Counted from the stretch's first letter, positions 9,147 through 17,993 are shown. The stretch: 64,000 nt of DNA from Paenibacillus_E sp042676385 (GCF_042676385.1 NZ_JBHTHA010000046.1:118430-182429), one strand, 5' to 3'. Translations and numbers: made by a program. Notes: generated by a model not told the origin, from the sequence alone.

Positions 9147-10130
9147 ATGAAATACGATGTAGTGACACTAGGTGAATACTTAATTGATTTTACGCCATAC
9201 GGCACGTCAGCGGCCGGACAGCCTTTGTTCGAACGCAACCCGGGCGGCGCACCGGTGAATGTAGCGGTAGCCGCAGCCAAGCTGGGGAAAAAAACAGCAT
9301 TTATCGGCAAGGTAGGCATGGATCCTTTTGGTGTGTATTTACGGCAAGCTCTGCTGGAGCAGGGCGTGTCGGGTGCAGGGCTTGTCGCTTCGGATGAGGC
9401 GCATACGACGTTGGCCTTTGTACAGTTGGATGAGAGAGGGGAACGTTCCTTTCATTTTGCCCGCAAGCCCGGCGCCGATCAATTGTTAAGGGAAGATGAA
9501 CTGAACACGGAGCTGTTGTCAGGTACAAAGATTTTCCATTTTGGCTCCATCTCGATGACCGCAGAGCCTTCAGCTCAGGCTACGATCAAGGCCGTGCAGT
9601 TCGCCAAGGAGAATGGTGCTCTCATCTCCTACGATCCGAATTGGCGGCCATTGCTTTGGGAGAGCGAGTGGCGGGCGCTGGAGGCGATTCATATAGGTTT
9701 GGGTTTTGCCGATATCGTCAAGGTTTCCGAAGAAGAACTCGTCTTCTTGACTGGAGAACCGGATATGGAAGCAGCTTCCATGCAGTTGATGGAACAGAAT
9801 CAACTGCAACTTTTGCTGGTGACTGCCGGATCGAAAGGTTCCTTCTACCGAATGAACGGCATTTGGGGGCAGGTGGGCAGCTGCTCTGTAGCGTCGGTTG
9901 ATACGACCGGCGCGGGGGACGGTTTTTTGGGCGCGTTTCTGTTCCGTGTTCTGGAGCAGGAGAAGCCCTTGCAAGCATGGAGTGAATCAGAGCTGCGCGA
10001 AGCGCTGTTTTTTGCAAATGCGGCAGGTGCGTTGGCCACAACACGCAAGGGAGCGATTCCGGCCTTGGGCTCGTTGGATGAGATTGAAACTTTAGTGGCA
10101 GCGAATAAAGCAAGCATGAATTTTAAATGA
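9147..10130 (+). CDS. PfkB-family fructokinase
   Basis: Cytoplasmic sugar kinase of the ribokinase/PfkB family, which phosphorylates fructose to fructose-6-phosphate. The best start is ATG 9147, giving 327 residues behind GGAAAGGAAG at 9131-9140; upstream TTG 9120 and ATG 9123 lack such a site. N-terminal signature GGAPVNVAVAAAKLG, and the C-terminal PfkB signature DTTGAGDGFLGAF with catalytic Asp258. It sits between the permeases and the cytoplasmic GH32, exactly where free fructose would be made, which supports a fructokinase (ScrK-type) role. Confidence 0.88.
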   Translation: MKYDVVTLGEYLIDFTPYGTSAAGQPLFERNPGGAPVNVAVAAAKLGKKTAFIGKVGMDPFGVYLRQALLEQGVSGAGLVASDEAHTTLAFVQLDERGERSFHFARKPGADQLLREDELNTELLSGTKIFHFGSISMTAEPSAQATIKAVQFAKENGALISYDPNWRPLLWESEWRALEAIHIGLGFADIVKVSEEELVFLTGEPDMEAASMQLMEQNQLQLLLVTAGSKGSFYRMNGIWGQVGSCSVASVDTTGAGDGFLGAFLFRVLEQEKPLQAWSESELREALFFANAAGALATTRKGAIPALGSLDEIETLVAANKASMNFK

Positions 10131-10146
10131 GGATGAGTGATAGAGA

Positions 10147-11661
10147 ATGAGCAAACAAACTGACATGAAAATGAACATGGCTCATACACAGCGGCTTGAG
10201 CACGCTAATGAGGCATTGAAGCGGGCTGTGGCAGAGCTGCCGAAGGACGATAGTTTCAGACTTCGCTACCATTTCATGCCGGTGGCGGCATGGATGAATG
10301 ACCCAAATGGTTTAATTTTTTATAAAAACGAATACCACGTGTTTTATCAGCACAACCCTTATGAGCCCAACCACGGACCGATGTACTGGGGACATGCCAA
10401 AACGAAGGATTTAATAACCTGGGAGCATCTGCCTATCGCATTAGCGCCATCTGAAGTATATGATTTAGGCGAAACAGGGGGCTACGGCTGCTGGTCAGGC
10501 AGCGCCGTTGATCATAACGGCGTGTTGACGCTGATTTATACCGGGCATGTCGATGGACGTGTGCCTGAAGAGGTACAATGCGTCGCGACCAGCGCCGATG
10601 GCGTAACCTTTAATAAAGCGGCGCACAATCCGGTAATTGCGAATCCGCCGGAAGAGGGCGGGTTCGGTTTCCGCGATCCGAAGGTGTGGCAGCATGAAGA
10701 CGTCTGGTATACGGTAATTGGCTACGGCAAAGACGGATTGGGCAAGGCGTTGCTATATACTTCGCCTGACTTGCAACATTGGACCTATATCGGAATTGCT
10801 GCTGAAAGCGATGGAACGATGGGCAATATGTGGGAATGCCCGGACTTGTTTCCGGTTGGGGATAGCGGCGATCATGTCCTGATCTGTTCTCCCATGAATA
10901 TGGGGGCAACGAAAACGTTGTATCTGTCCGGCAAATTCAGCTACGAGACAGGCAAGCTGGATGTTCGCTATCAGGAACGGTTGGATTACGGTTTTGATTT
11001 CTATGCACCGCAAACGTTAGAGGATGCGCGGGGCAGACGCATTCTGATCGGCTGGATGAATATTTGGGGTGCACAGATGCCTGAGCAGAAAAGAGGTTGG
11101 ATGGGTGCTTTTACATTGCCACGTGAGCTGACGATGGCGGCGGATGGTACGATTCGTATGAAGCCGGTTGAAGAGCTGAAGGCATTGCGGGGTGAACATC
11201 ATACATTTGGCACGCAAAAAGTAAGCGCCGATACGGTCGTGCCGCTTGCCGGTCTGCAAAGCGACGTGTTAGAAATCGTCGTGATATTTAATACAGCCGA
11301 ATCAGCGGCAAATGCCGAGTACGGCCTGCAGCTTCGCAGCTCGGAGGATGGCAGACAGTATACAGAAGTTGTGTATGCAGAGGCCGAAGGCAAGCTAAAG
11401 ATGGACCGCAGCCGCTCCGGTCAGGGCGAGCCGAGTATCAGCGAAGCAGAGTTGTCGCCAATGTCGGACGGGCGGATTTCGCTCCATATCTTTCTGGACT
11501 GCTCATCCGTGGAGTTGTTCGCGAATGACGGGGCGAAGACGATCACAAACCGGATTTATCCGGACCCTACGAGTCTCGGGATTCGGTTGTTTGCCAGAAA
11601 AGGCGAAGGTGTAGTCGAATCGCTGGATGTGTGGGAGTTGCAAGTCCGCAGCCAGGAGTAG
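10147..11661 (+). CDS. Cytoplasmic GH32 sucrase / beta-fructofuranosidase
   Basis: 504 residues, ATG 10147; last gene of the fructan operon, 16 bases after fructokinase. No signal peptide, so it acts in the cytoplasm on imported sucrose or fructo-oligosaccharides. GH32 motifs: nucleophile Asp52 in WMNDPNGL, Asp177 in FRDPKV, acid/base Glu230 in WECPDLF. A C-terminal beta-sandwich follows from about 350. It resembles ScrB/SacA-type enzymes. Whether it needs a 6-phosphorylated substrate is unclear; import by an ABC system rather than a PTS argues for unphosphorylated substrate. Confidence 0.88.
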   Translation: MSKQTDMKMNMAHTQRLEHANEALKRAVAELPKDDSFRLRYHFMPVAAWMNDPNGLIFYKNEYHVFYQHNPYEPNHGPMYWGHAKTKDLITWEHLPIALAPSEVYDLGETGGYGCWSGSAVDHNGVLTLIYTGHVDGRVPEEVQCVATSADGVTFNKAAHNPVIANPPEEGGFGFRDPKVWQHEDVWYTVIGYGKDGLGKALLYTSPDLQHWTYIGIAAESDGTMGNMWECPDLFPVGDSGDHVLICSPMNMGATKTLYLSGKFSYETGKLDVRYQERLDYGFDFYAPQTLEDARGRRILIGWMNIWGAQMPEQKRGWMGAFTLPRELTMAADGTIRMKPVEELKALRGEHHTFGTQKVSADTVVPLAGLQSDVLEIVVIFNTAESAANAEYGLQLRSSEDGRQYTEVVYAEAEGKLKMDRSRSGQGEPSISEAELSPMSDGRISLHIFLDCSSVELFANDGAKTITNRIYPDPTSLGIRLFARKGEGVVESLDVWELQVRSQE

Positions 11662-11673
11662 CCAAAGTTGTTG

Positions 11674-11703
11674 AACAAGCGCGAAGCATGCGCTTGTTTT
11701 AAC
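11674..11703 (+). terminator. Terminator of fructan operon
   Basis: Perfect stem AACAAGCGC / GCGCTTGTT with a 7-base loop, followed by TT, 13 bases after the GH32 stop codon. Confidence 0.8.
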
Positions 11704-11711
11704 CACAAAAT

Positions 11712-11725
11712 GTTAAGCGCTTACA
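11712..11725 (+). promoter_or_regulatory. cre-like site upstream of FAD subunit gene
   Basis: GTTAAGCGCTTACA matches the CcpA consensus TGWAARCGYTWNCW at 12 of 14 positions; its core TTAAGCGCTTA is palindromic. It lies about 125 bases before the 11851 start and just after the upstream terminator. Confidence 0.4.
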
Positions 11726-11850
11726 AGAAAAGATTCATTTGGCTGGATAATAGGGACAAATCGTACCGTAATATATATGGGCTATAGGTGGGTAACCGGA
11801 ACTGCCCAATATACGGATGATTTCGCGAAAATTGGACTGGAGGACGATCC

Positions 11851-12684
11851 ATGATTCCGTTTAACTTCGAATATTATAAACCTCCTTCTATTCAAAAGGC
11901 CGTGGAAATGTTTCAGCAGCTGCAAACACAAGGGAAAAATCCAATGTATTTTTCAGGTGGTACGGAAATGATCACTTTTGCCCGGATGAATGCTATTCGA
12001 CCAGGGGCCGTCATTGATTTGAAGTCCATTCCGGAGTGTACTATTTTTGAAGTTCAAAATGATAAGTTGGTTATCGGAGCTTGCGTCCCGTTATCGTCCA
12101 TATCCGCATCGCAACTATTCCCGCTGCTTGGTATAACGGCACAAGGTGCAGCAGACCAAACGGCGCGCAATAAAATTACGCTTGGGGGAAATATTTGCGG
12201 CGAAATATATTATAGGGAGGCCGTGCTTCCACTTTTGTTGTCAGATAGTCGTATGGTCATAGCAGGACCTCAAGGGTTAAAAGAAATGTCAATTCATCAT
12301 GTCTTCTTGCAGAGAATGAGATTGGAGAAAGGGGAATTTCTCGTACAAATCATTACAGCCCGCGAATATTTATCGATGCCATTTGTTCATTTCAAAAAAC
12401 GGCAAATCGGCAACGTCGGTTATCCACTCGTAACAGTGGCTGCCCTTATAAAAGAAAGTCGGATTCGTACAGCATATAGCGGCGTTTGCGCATTCCCTTT
12501 TCGATCCATTGAAATCGATCAAGCATTAAACAACTCGGCAGTGTCATTGGGTGAAAGAATTGATCAGGCCGTCGGCAAGCTTCCGGGTGCGGTTCTGAAT
12601 AATACGGAAGGTTCTGCAGACTATCGGAAGTTCGTACTCAAGAATACGTTAGCTGAAGCGTTAAAAACGCTGAAAGGGGGGTGA
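11851..12684 (+). CDS. FAD-binding (CoxM-type) subunit of molybdenum hydroxylase, orphan
   Basis: 277 residues, ATG 11851 behind GGAGG. It matches the FAD subunit of xanthine dehydrogenase/CO dehydrogenase-type enzymes: an FAD_binding_5 domain with FSGGTEM (about 36-42) and TLGGNICGE (about 111-119) as flavin-binding loops, then a CO_deh_flav_C domain (about 175-275). In known systems this medium subunit works with a 2Fe-2S and a molybdopterin subunit; neither is present. The gene is full length. Just after the stop is only a 10-codon TTG-initiated reading frame (12691-12720) before a strong terminator, suggesting the partner genes were lost (inference). Confidence 0.82.
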   Translation: MIPFNFEYYKPPSIQKAVEMFQQLQTQGKNPMYFSGGTEMITFARMNAIRPGAVIDLKSIPECTIFEVQNDKLVIGACVPLSSISASQLFPLLGITAQGAADQTARNKITLGGNICGEIYYREAVLPLLLSDSRMVIAGPQGLKEMSIHHVFLQRMRLEKGEFLVQIITAREYLSMPFVHFKKRQIGNVGYPLVTVAALIKESRIRTAYSGVCAFPFRSIEIDQALNNSAVSLGERIDQAVGKLPGAVLNNTEGSADYRKFVLKNTLAEALKTLKGG

Positions 12685-12744
12685 AATGGCTTGACATCAT
12701 TCGAATGGATTGTATTGTAGCATTTTTGGGGTCGACCTATACAC

Positions 12745-12795
12745 ACAAAGGCGCTTAAGTCGGGTTAAACCGGCTCAAGCGCCTTTGTTTTTGCA
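12745..12795 (+). terminator. Strong terminator after orphan FAD subunit gene
   Basis: Long hairpin ACAAAGGCGCTT ... AAGCGCCTTTGT with an inner stem CGGGTT/AACCGG, followed by TTTTTG. Confidence 0.85.
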
Positions 12796-12895
12796 GCTTT
12801 TTGTAAATAAGTGCTTGAAGTCGCTTTTGGTTTTTATTTGATTCTTATGCAAGAATTCCACTGATGAAAAGACGACTTTTTTCCCTGAAAAAGGT

Positions 12896-12925
12896 TTGAC
12901 AAGTGCTTTTTCAATCGCTTAAGAT
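12896..12925 (+). promoter_or_regulatory. Candidate sigma-A promoter of the 12968 dehydrogenase
   Basis: TTGACA at 12896-12901, an 18-base spacer and TAAGAT at 12920-12925. About 35 bases separate the likely start of transcription from the ribosome binding site. Confidence 0.55.
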
Positions 12926-12967
12926 AAACATATGAACCAGATAAATACCAACAAAAGGAGGTTTAAG

Positions 12968-13981
12968 ATGAAAGCTGCCGTTTCATTGAATGGCATGGTG
13001 GATATTCTAGACATGGCGGAACCTTCTGTCGGGATCAACCATGTAGGTGTGCAAACCTGCTACTCCGCTATTAGTTCAGGCACTGAGCTGCTTTTGAAAA
13101 ACATGAACATGGAGAATCCCATTCGCCTTGGTTACAGTGCGATGGGGATTGTGCGGGCAATCGGCGAAGGTGTGTCCCATGTGAGAATTGGACAGCGCGT
13201 TGCATGCTACGGCGCTCCTTATGTCAACCATGCGGAATTTCTTGCAGTGCCGAAACATTTGGTTGTACCGCTTCCAGATGCGTGCAGTTCCAAAGAAGCG
13301 GCCTTCGTCGGTCTCGGTGCGATCGCCATTCACGCGCTTCGTCAGGCGGATTTGCGTTTTGGAGAATCGGTAATCGTGGTCGGCCTTGGCATACTGGGGC
13401 AAATTGTGGGACGGATTGCGGACGTATCCGGTTATAGGGTCATAGGGCTGGATTTGTTGGCGGAACGCTGCACCAAACTTGCGGAAGCATGTGCCGCGCA
13501 AGTATGTGCGAGTGAGCATGAAGTTAGTAGGGCCATCGATTCTTTAGATCAACAGCAAGGAGTCGATGCGGTCGTCATCTGTGCAAGCGGTGCGAATTCG
13601 GGCATCATCGACCAAGCGCTCCGGTGGATTCGCGACAGGGGAATGATCGTTATTGTCGGTGATGTGAAGATGGACTTTAACAGGGAGCTGATGTTTGCCA
13701 AAGAGGCAAAGCTGCTCATCTCACGTGCCGGCGGTCCAGGGCGTTATGACGAAGTGTACGAAAGCAAGGGGATCGACTATCCGATCGGTTACGTACGGTG
13801 GACAGAAGGTCGCAACATGGGGGAATTTATTCGTTTGCTCGAAGAAAAACGGATTTCCATCGAATCGCTAATCACGCATGAGATGTCTTTACCATCTATG
13901 ACGGACGCTTATCAATTGCTTCGAGAGTCCCCGAGAGACACACTCGGCGTTCTTGTTGATTACGGGAAGGAAAGAGATTGA
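12968..13981 (+). CDS. Zinc-type alcohol dehydrogenase-like (MDR) oxidoreductase
   Basis: 337 residues from ATG 12968, chosen because AAAGGAGG sits 6 bases upstream; an in-frame ATG at 12932 lacks a site. The N-terminal GroES-like domain and a Rossmann domain with VVGLGILGQIVGRIA (about residues 140-155) mark the medium-chain dehydrogenase family. It resembles sorbitol dehydrogenase-like enzymes and the N-terminal half of bi-domain dehydrogenases fused to Gfo/Idh/MocA domains. The usual structural-zinc four-Cys cluster is not visible. The substrate is unknown; its neighbours suggest a sugar or polyol derivative (inference). Confidence 0.75.
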   Translation: MKAAVSLNGMVDILDMAEPSVGINHVGVQTCYSAISSGTELLLKNMNMENPIRLGYSAMGIVRAIGEGVSHVRIGQRVACYGAPYVNHAEFLAVPKHLVVPLPDACSSKEAAFVGLGAIAIHALRQADLRFGESVIVVGLGILGQIVGRIADVSGYRVIGLDLLAERCTKLAEACAAQVCASEHEVSRAIDSLDQQQGVDAVVICASGANSGIIDQALRWIRDRGMIVIVGDVKMDFNRELMFAKEAKLLISRAGGPGRYDEVYESKGIDYPIGYVRWTEGRNMGEFIRLLEEKRISIESLITHEMSLPSMTDAYQLLRESPRDTLGVLVDYGKERD

Positions 13982-14016
13982 GGTGAAGCAGACAACTAAA
14001 TCATACGCCTTCTATG

Positions 14017-14030
14017 TGTAAGCGGTTGCA
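14017..14030 (+). promoter_or_regulatory. cre-like catabolite repression site
   Basis: TGTAAGCGGTTGCA matches TGWAARCGYTWNCW at 13 of 14 positions. It is 61 bases before the CBM protein gene at 14091. Confidence 0.6.
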
Positions 14031-14090
14031 AAAATGCATATCATCAGACGCTCTCACTGCGCTGCCAGTCGGGTAGAAATTTGAAAAAGG

Positions 14091-14699
14091 GTGATGAGGA
14101 TGGTTATATCAAGGGTTGATAAAAGCGCATTTTCAAAAGTGCTGTTCGGAGTGTTGGTTGTACTATTCCTATCTTTTCTCATGCCTTCGAATCTCCGCGC
14201 CGCCAACGCCGCAGAGATCATTACGGTACCCAACTCCGGATTCGAACAAGATCTGGTCTCCGGTAAAATTCCGAACTGGGGTTATTTTACCAGCGGCATA
14301 CAAACTGGTCTTTCGTTGTCAGAATCAATCAAATTTGCAGGTAATAGAAGCCTAATGATCGATAAAAAGGTGACAGGCGCTCTTGGAGCCGAAAGTATGA
14401 AGCTGGCCGTCACGCCCGGTCAATCTTACGAAGCGGCAGTCAAGCTGTATGTTGAAAGCTTTACCGGAACTCCGGCACTCTGGATTCGCTGGTATAACGC
14501 TGCGGGGCAACCCTTGAACAGCGCCTATGTCCAAGGACATGCCATGGATCATGAAGGAGCATCCTTCACCGTAAGGCTGATGATAAGTAAACAACAGAAA
14601 GTCGTTTCCTTACAAATATGGCAGGGCTTGAATGATCAAGGCGTCCCCTTGTATCAGGCGATGGGTCAGGAATGGTCTGGCAGCATCAAATTTAAATGA
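14091..14699 (+). CDS. Small secreted protein with a CBM4/9-like domain
   Basis: Up to 202 residues (GTG 14091; ATGs at 14094 and 14100 are alternatives; AAAGGG lies just upstream). A signal peptide with hydrophobic core VLFGVLVVLFLSFL is followed by a likely cleavage near ANAAE. The rest is one jelly-roll-like module beginning VPNSGFEQDLVSGKIPNWG, clearly like the repeated modules of the secreted proteins at 27973 and 31020. Unlike those, it lacks the closing APAGA...YFDDA strand and has a different tail. No catalytic domain is present; it may bind a polysaccharide or be a truncated remnant of a larger enzyme. Confidence 0.7.
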   Translation: MMRMVISRVDKSAFSKVLFGVLVVLFLSFLMPSNLRAANAAEIITVPNSGFEQDLVSGKIPNWGYFTSGIQTGLSLSESIKFAGNRSLMIDKKVTGALGAESMKLAVTPGQSYEAAVKLYVESFTGTPALWIRWYNAAGQPLNSAYVQGHAMDHEGASFTVRLMISKQQKVVSLQIWQGLNDQGVPLYQAMGQEWSGSIKFK

Positions 14700-14715
14700 T
14701 CATAATCATCTGTAG

Positions 14716-14758
14716 AAAGGGCAAATGCTCATCCTCATCGGATGAATATTTGCCCTTA
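14716..14758. terminator. Bidirectional terminator between convergent genes
   Basis: Perfect stem AAGGGCAAAT / ATTTGCCCTT between the stop of the CBM protein (+) and the stop of the GntR-SBP gene (-). Confidence 0.75.
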
Positions 14759-14772
14759 TGCTTGCGCTTCCC

Positions 14773-16149
14773 TTAGAGGGTGGCCTTCAGCTGCCGGCAA
14801 ACCGTCTCGAAATCGTCTAGCCGTGCCCAGTACAGCTTAAGCATGTGTCGCATGGTTTCCAGTTCGCGGAAAGTCACGTTCATGTCTTTATAAAAGCTAA
14901 ATGTCGGGATGATGTCCCGGTACATGAAAAACCGGGAAGGTCTAGGCAACGTTTCTTCGCCGATCCATTCAGCCGCCGTTTTGACACTGGGAATGCTAAA
15001 GGTGGTTTTACATATATGCAGCTGTGCTTCGTTGGAAAGCAGAAATTCGAGCAAAGCTTGAGCTGCTTCCTTGTGCTTGCTCGACTTTATGAGCGCAAGA
15101 CCAATGATTAAAAGCTGAGTCTTCGCTTCCAGCGAATAGGGAAGCGGCGAGATGTCATAGTCGAACTCAGCATTACGCAAATGGTTCAAGCTGTAATAGC
15201 TGGTGACGATCATCGAAGCTTTTTGCTGCAAGAAAAACCGTTCGGCATCGGAATCATTCTCCGACATATAGGCGGTTTCCGGGTTCATGCCTTCGAACAG
15301 CCCGAGGCTTATTCGCATGGCTTCGCGGAATTGGTCGTTGTCCAAAATCAGCTTGCCCCCAGCGTCGCGATTAAAAACGACCTTGTTTTGCAGCATAAAA
15401 AGCGGCCAACGGTTGATCGATTGCAAATGGAACAAGATGCCGATTCGGTCATGTTTCTGCGTTAAGGTCAACGCTGCTTTCTGTACATCGCTCCACTTCC
15501 AGCTGCTGTCCGGTTCGGGCAAAGCCGCTTCCTTGAAATGATCGCGGTTGTAACCCAAGACGATCGGCGAAAAAATAAACGGCTGCACGTACAAACGGCC
15601 GCCTTTGGTGAACGGATCTAACAAAAAACTATAGGTGCTGTCCTTCCGATCTAGCGGTTCCAGGAAATCCCAGACAGCTTCAGTTTCAGCAACGGTTTCG
15701 TAGTTCTGGGTATTGAACGTAATAAGATCGAGTGCATCCCTTTCCAACGCTTCTTTCATGTTCTGGGAAAAGTACGAATTTGAAAGAGGTATCATCTGGA
15801 CGGCAATATGCGGATGGTTCTGTTGAAACTTTTCGACCAGTTGCAATAAATTAGCTTCCAGGGAGAGCGTAGGGTAATATCCGAATTTCAGAGTTAGCTT
15901 GTTTGTCAGCCCCGGTCCAATTACACGCGTCCCGATTCGTGGCGCTTTTTCAATCATTTCCTGGTCAAGCAGTACTTGAAGTCCTTTGCGAACCGAGTTT
16001 TTGCTAAGCTGAAACTGTTCGGTAAGCATGGATTCGGAAGGTAAATAATCACCGGGCTGAAGTTTACCGGTTAAAATGTCTTTGCGCAATGTTGCGACCA
16101 TATCTTCCAATCGGGTTCGGAATGTCGTGCGTTTGGGCTTGCCCGCCAT
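14773..16149 (-). CDS. GntR-type regulator fused to a solute-binding-protein domain
   Basis: 458 residues on the minus strand; ATG at 16149 with GGAGG 11 bases upstream. Residues about 10-80 form a GntR winged helix (RKDILTGKLQPGDYLPSES, LTEQFQLSKNSVRKGLQVLL). Residues about 85-445 look like an extracellular SBP family 1 protein (LTLKFGYYPTLSLEANLLQL, PIVLGYNRDHF, KEAAQALLEFLLSNEAQ), but there is no signal peptide or lipobox. It is therefore a cytoplasmic DNA-binding protein whose effector domain was taken from ABC binding proteins rather than UTRA or FCD. It is divergent from the importer gene at 16389 and probably responds to an imported sugar (inference). Confidence 0.85.
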   Translation of the reverse strand: MAGKPKRTTFRTRLEDMVATLRKDILTGKLQPGDYLPSESMLTEQFQLSKNSVRKGLQVLLDQEMIEKAPRIGTRVIGPGLTNKLTLKFGYYPTLSLEANLLQLVEKFQQNHPHIAVQMIPLSNSYFSQNMKEALERDALDLITFNTQNYETVAETEAVWDFLEPLDRKDSTYSFLLDPFTKGGRLYVQPFIFSPIVLGYNRDHFKEAALPEPDSSWKWSDVQKAALTLTQKHDRIGILFHLQSINRWPLFMLQNKVVFNRDAGGKLILDNDQFREAMRISLGLFEGMNPETAYMSENDSDAERFFLQQKASMIVTSYYSLNHLRNAEFDYDISPLPYSLEAKTQLLIIGLALIKSSKHKEAAQALLEFLLSNEAQLHICKTTFSIPSVKTAAEWIGEETLPRPSRFFMYRDIIPTFSFYKDMNVTFRELETMRHMLKLYWARLDDFETVCRQLKATL

Positions 16150-16240
16150 GTATCAATGAACCTCCAAGCATATTTATGTGTGATGTCGTTGGTATCTAAC
16201 TGGGTTATATTATATTACAAACGAATTGTAGATGCTATTT

Positions 16241-16304
16241 CTGTATTTTGACCACTATTTCTTATAATCGTCTGCTAGTTTCGTTCCTTCAACGGAATTA
16301 TACT
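16241..16304 (+). promoter_or_regulatory. Conserved activator element plus -10 box, copy A (importer promoter)
   Basis: Bases 16241-16282 match 23468-23509 at 38 of 42 positions; the core includes TGACCACTATTTCTT and CTGCTAGTTT. A TATACT -10 box lies at 16299-16304, at exactly the same offset (58 bases) in both copies. No TTGACA-like -35 is present. Within the element CTATTTC and CTAGTTTC are 20 bases apart, fitting an AraC-type regulator bound to direct repeats on one DNA face. The likely binder is the response regulator at 21809. Confidence 0.7.
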
Positions 16305-16388
16305 AAATTCAAGTAAACGTCATCATAGCAGCAACTACATAGGGGTAAGCGATTACGAACATCACAGAAGCAGGAGGGGGTTATTCAA

Positions 16389-17993
16389 ATGAAAAAATTA
16401 GTGGCAGTTGGACTCGCAGCATTGTTTGCGCTTACAGCGTGTTCAAACGACAAAGCGTCGGAAGCTCCAGGAACGGCAAACGGATCGCCCACGGCGCCTG
16501 TAGGCGCTAAACCGGCCAAGCTCTCACTTTACTGGTCCGTTATGAATGGAAATTTGGGAAATGTGACATTGCCATCCGCAGAAAAGGATTTCGTCAAAAA
16601 AACGATTGAAGAAAAATTTAACGTAGACTTGAAAATTGATTATATGGTGACTGGCAAAGAGTACCATGACAAGTTAAATGCCACATTAGCGGGCGGAAGC
16701 GCTCCTGATTTGTTCATTGCCGGCGGCGCCGAGTCCCAGAAGTACATCAACGACGGAATTACCGCTAATCTAAGCAAATTTTTCACCAAAGAAGCGTTGC
16801 CTAATTATTTCAAGTGGGTCAGCAATGAGGAAAACGACGCATTCCAGCTTAAGCAGGGTGAATTCTCCCGCGCGATCGTACCTTTCTCGCGCAATGCTTA
16901 TGCTTCGTGGTATATCCGTCAAGACTGGCTCGATAAGCTTGGACTGAAAGCGCCGAAAAATTTTGCCGAATTGACTAATGTCATGACACAATTCACCAAA
17001 GGTGATCCTGACGGCAATGGAAAGCAAGATACTTATGGCTTCACAGCAGCAGGCAGTGGACAGAACTTGCCACTTGACTTCCCTCAGTGGTTGAATAACG
17101 GCTTCGTTGCCGATTTCATGATTGTTGATAACAACTACGTGGATAACCGGACGGACCCCAAGGTGCAGGGCGTTATCGATCAAGTTGTGGAATGGAATCA
17201 AGCGGGAATCGTAGATCCAGACTGGTTCCTTAACAAGCCGCCGGCCCAATTCGACAAAGCCGCACAAGGCAAGGTAGGCATGTTCTTCACTGCAGGCGAT
17301 AAGACGGTGGCTCTGGACAGCGTGGCGACCAGTGTGCAAAATCGCAGCAAAGCACTGGATCCTAAGGCCAATTGGCAGCCTATCTATCCGCTCGATAAGC
17401 CGATCATGTGGAAATATAACGTGCCTACGGACACAATCCTGATAAGCAAGGCGACAGCCGATAAGAGCCCGGACAAAGTGAAGCGTTCCCTGGATATCGT
17501 CAACTGGCTGACTAGCGAAGAGGGCTTCTTGTTGACCCACTACGGACAAGAAGGAAAGCACTATACCAGAGACGGCAAGAAAATTACACTGAACGTTGCC
17601 GCTTTTGAAAGTGATATTGCCAAGGCAGGCAACTGGCTGAATGTGTACGGCGCATTTACACCGGATGAACCGAATGTACTTGGATTTGAACTGATTGACT
17701 CACGCGTTTCCGAGCATGACCGTGCAATCTTGAAGACAGTTGAAGGCTTCCCGAAACATAACGCATTGCCTCCAGTGAGCTTGGTTCCTCCCGCAGGTAT
17801 CAATATCGGGGATTTCCGCAAAGAGATGAGTAAATACCATATCAAAGCTGTTCTTGAGGATAAGAGCGGCAAAAACTGGCCGCAATACCGTGAAGAGCTG
17901 ATGACCAAGTTCAAAGGCAGAGACATTTTCACCGAATACACGAAGCAACTGAATAGTGTTTTGAAGGATAAGAAGCTCAACGATTTTAAATAA
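16389..17993 (+). CDS. ABC importer binding lipoprotein (LplA/YtcQ type)
   Basis: 534 residues, ATG 16389 behind GCAGGAGGGGG. Signal peptide with lipobox LTAC, lipidated Cys18. Length and features (DPDGNGKQDTYGFTAAGSG near residue 212, a motif typical of the LplA/YtcQ branch) fit the large SBP of CUT1-like importers used by Paenibacillus for complex glycan fragments. Together with the permeases at 18080 and 19070 it forms an LplABC-type importer lacking its own ATPase. The promoter carries the conserved element at 16241. Confidence 0.9.
   Translation: MKKLVAVGLAALFALTACSNDKASEAPGTANGSPTAPVGAKPAKLSLYWSVMNGNLGNVTLPSAEKDFVKKTIEEKFNVDLKIDYMVTGKEYHDKLNATLAGGSAPDLFIAGGAESQKYINDGITANLSKFFTKEALPNYFKWVSNEENDAFQLKQGEFSRAIVPFSRNAYASWYIRQDWLDKLGLKAPKNFAELTNVMTQFTKGDPDGNGKQDTYGFTAAGSGQNLPLDFPQWLNNGFVADFMIVDNNYVDNRTDPKVQGVIDQVVEWNQAGIVDPDWFLNKPPAQFDKAAQGKVGMFFTAGDKTVALDSVATSVQNRSKALDPKANWQPIYPLDKPIMWKYNVPTDTILISKATADKSPDKVKRSLDIVNWLTSEEGFLLTHYGQEGKHYTRDGKKITLNVAAFESDIAKAGNWLNVYGAFTPDEPNVLGFELIDSRVSEHDRAILKTVEGFPKHNALPPVSLVPPAGINIGDFRKEMSKYHIKAVLEDKSGKNWPQYREELMTKFKGRDIFTEYTKQLNSVLKDKKLNDFK

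Noticed and set aside
9570..10189. Several minus-strand open frames across fructokinase and the start of the cytoplasmic GH32
   Set aside because: All overlap well-supported genes, lack ribosome sites and have no recognisable protein features.
16344..16357. cre site just before the 16389 lipoprotein gene
   Set aside because: Only 11 of 14 positions match the consensus; too weak to list, although a GTAA-GCGA-TTAC palindrome is present.
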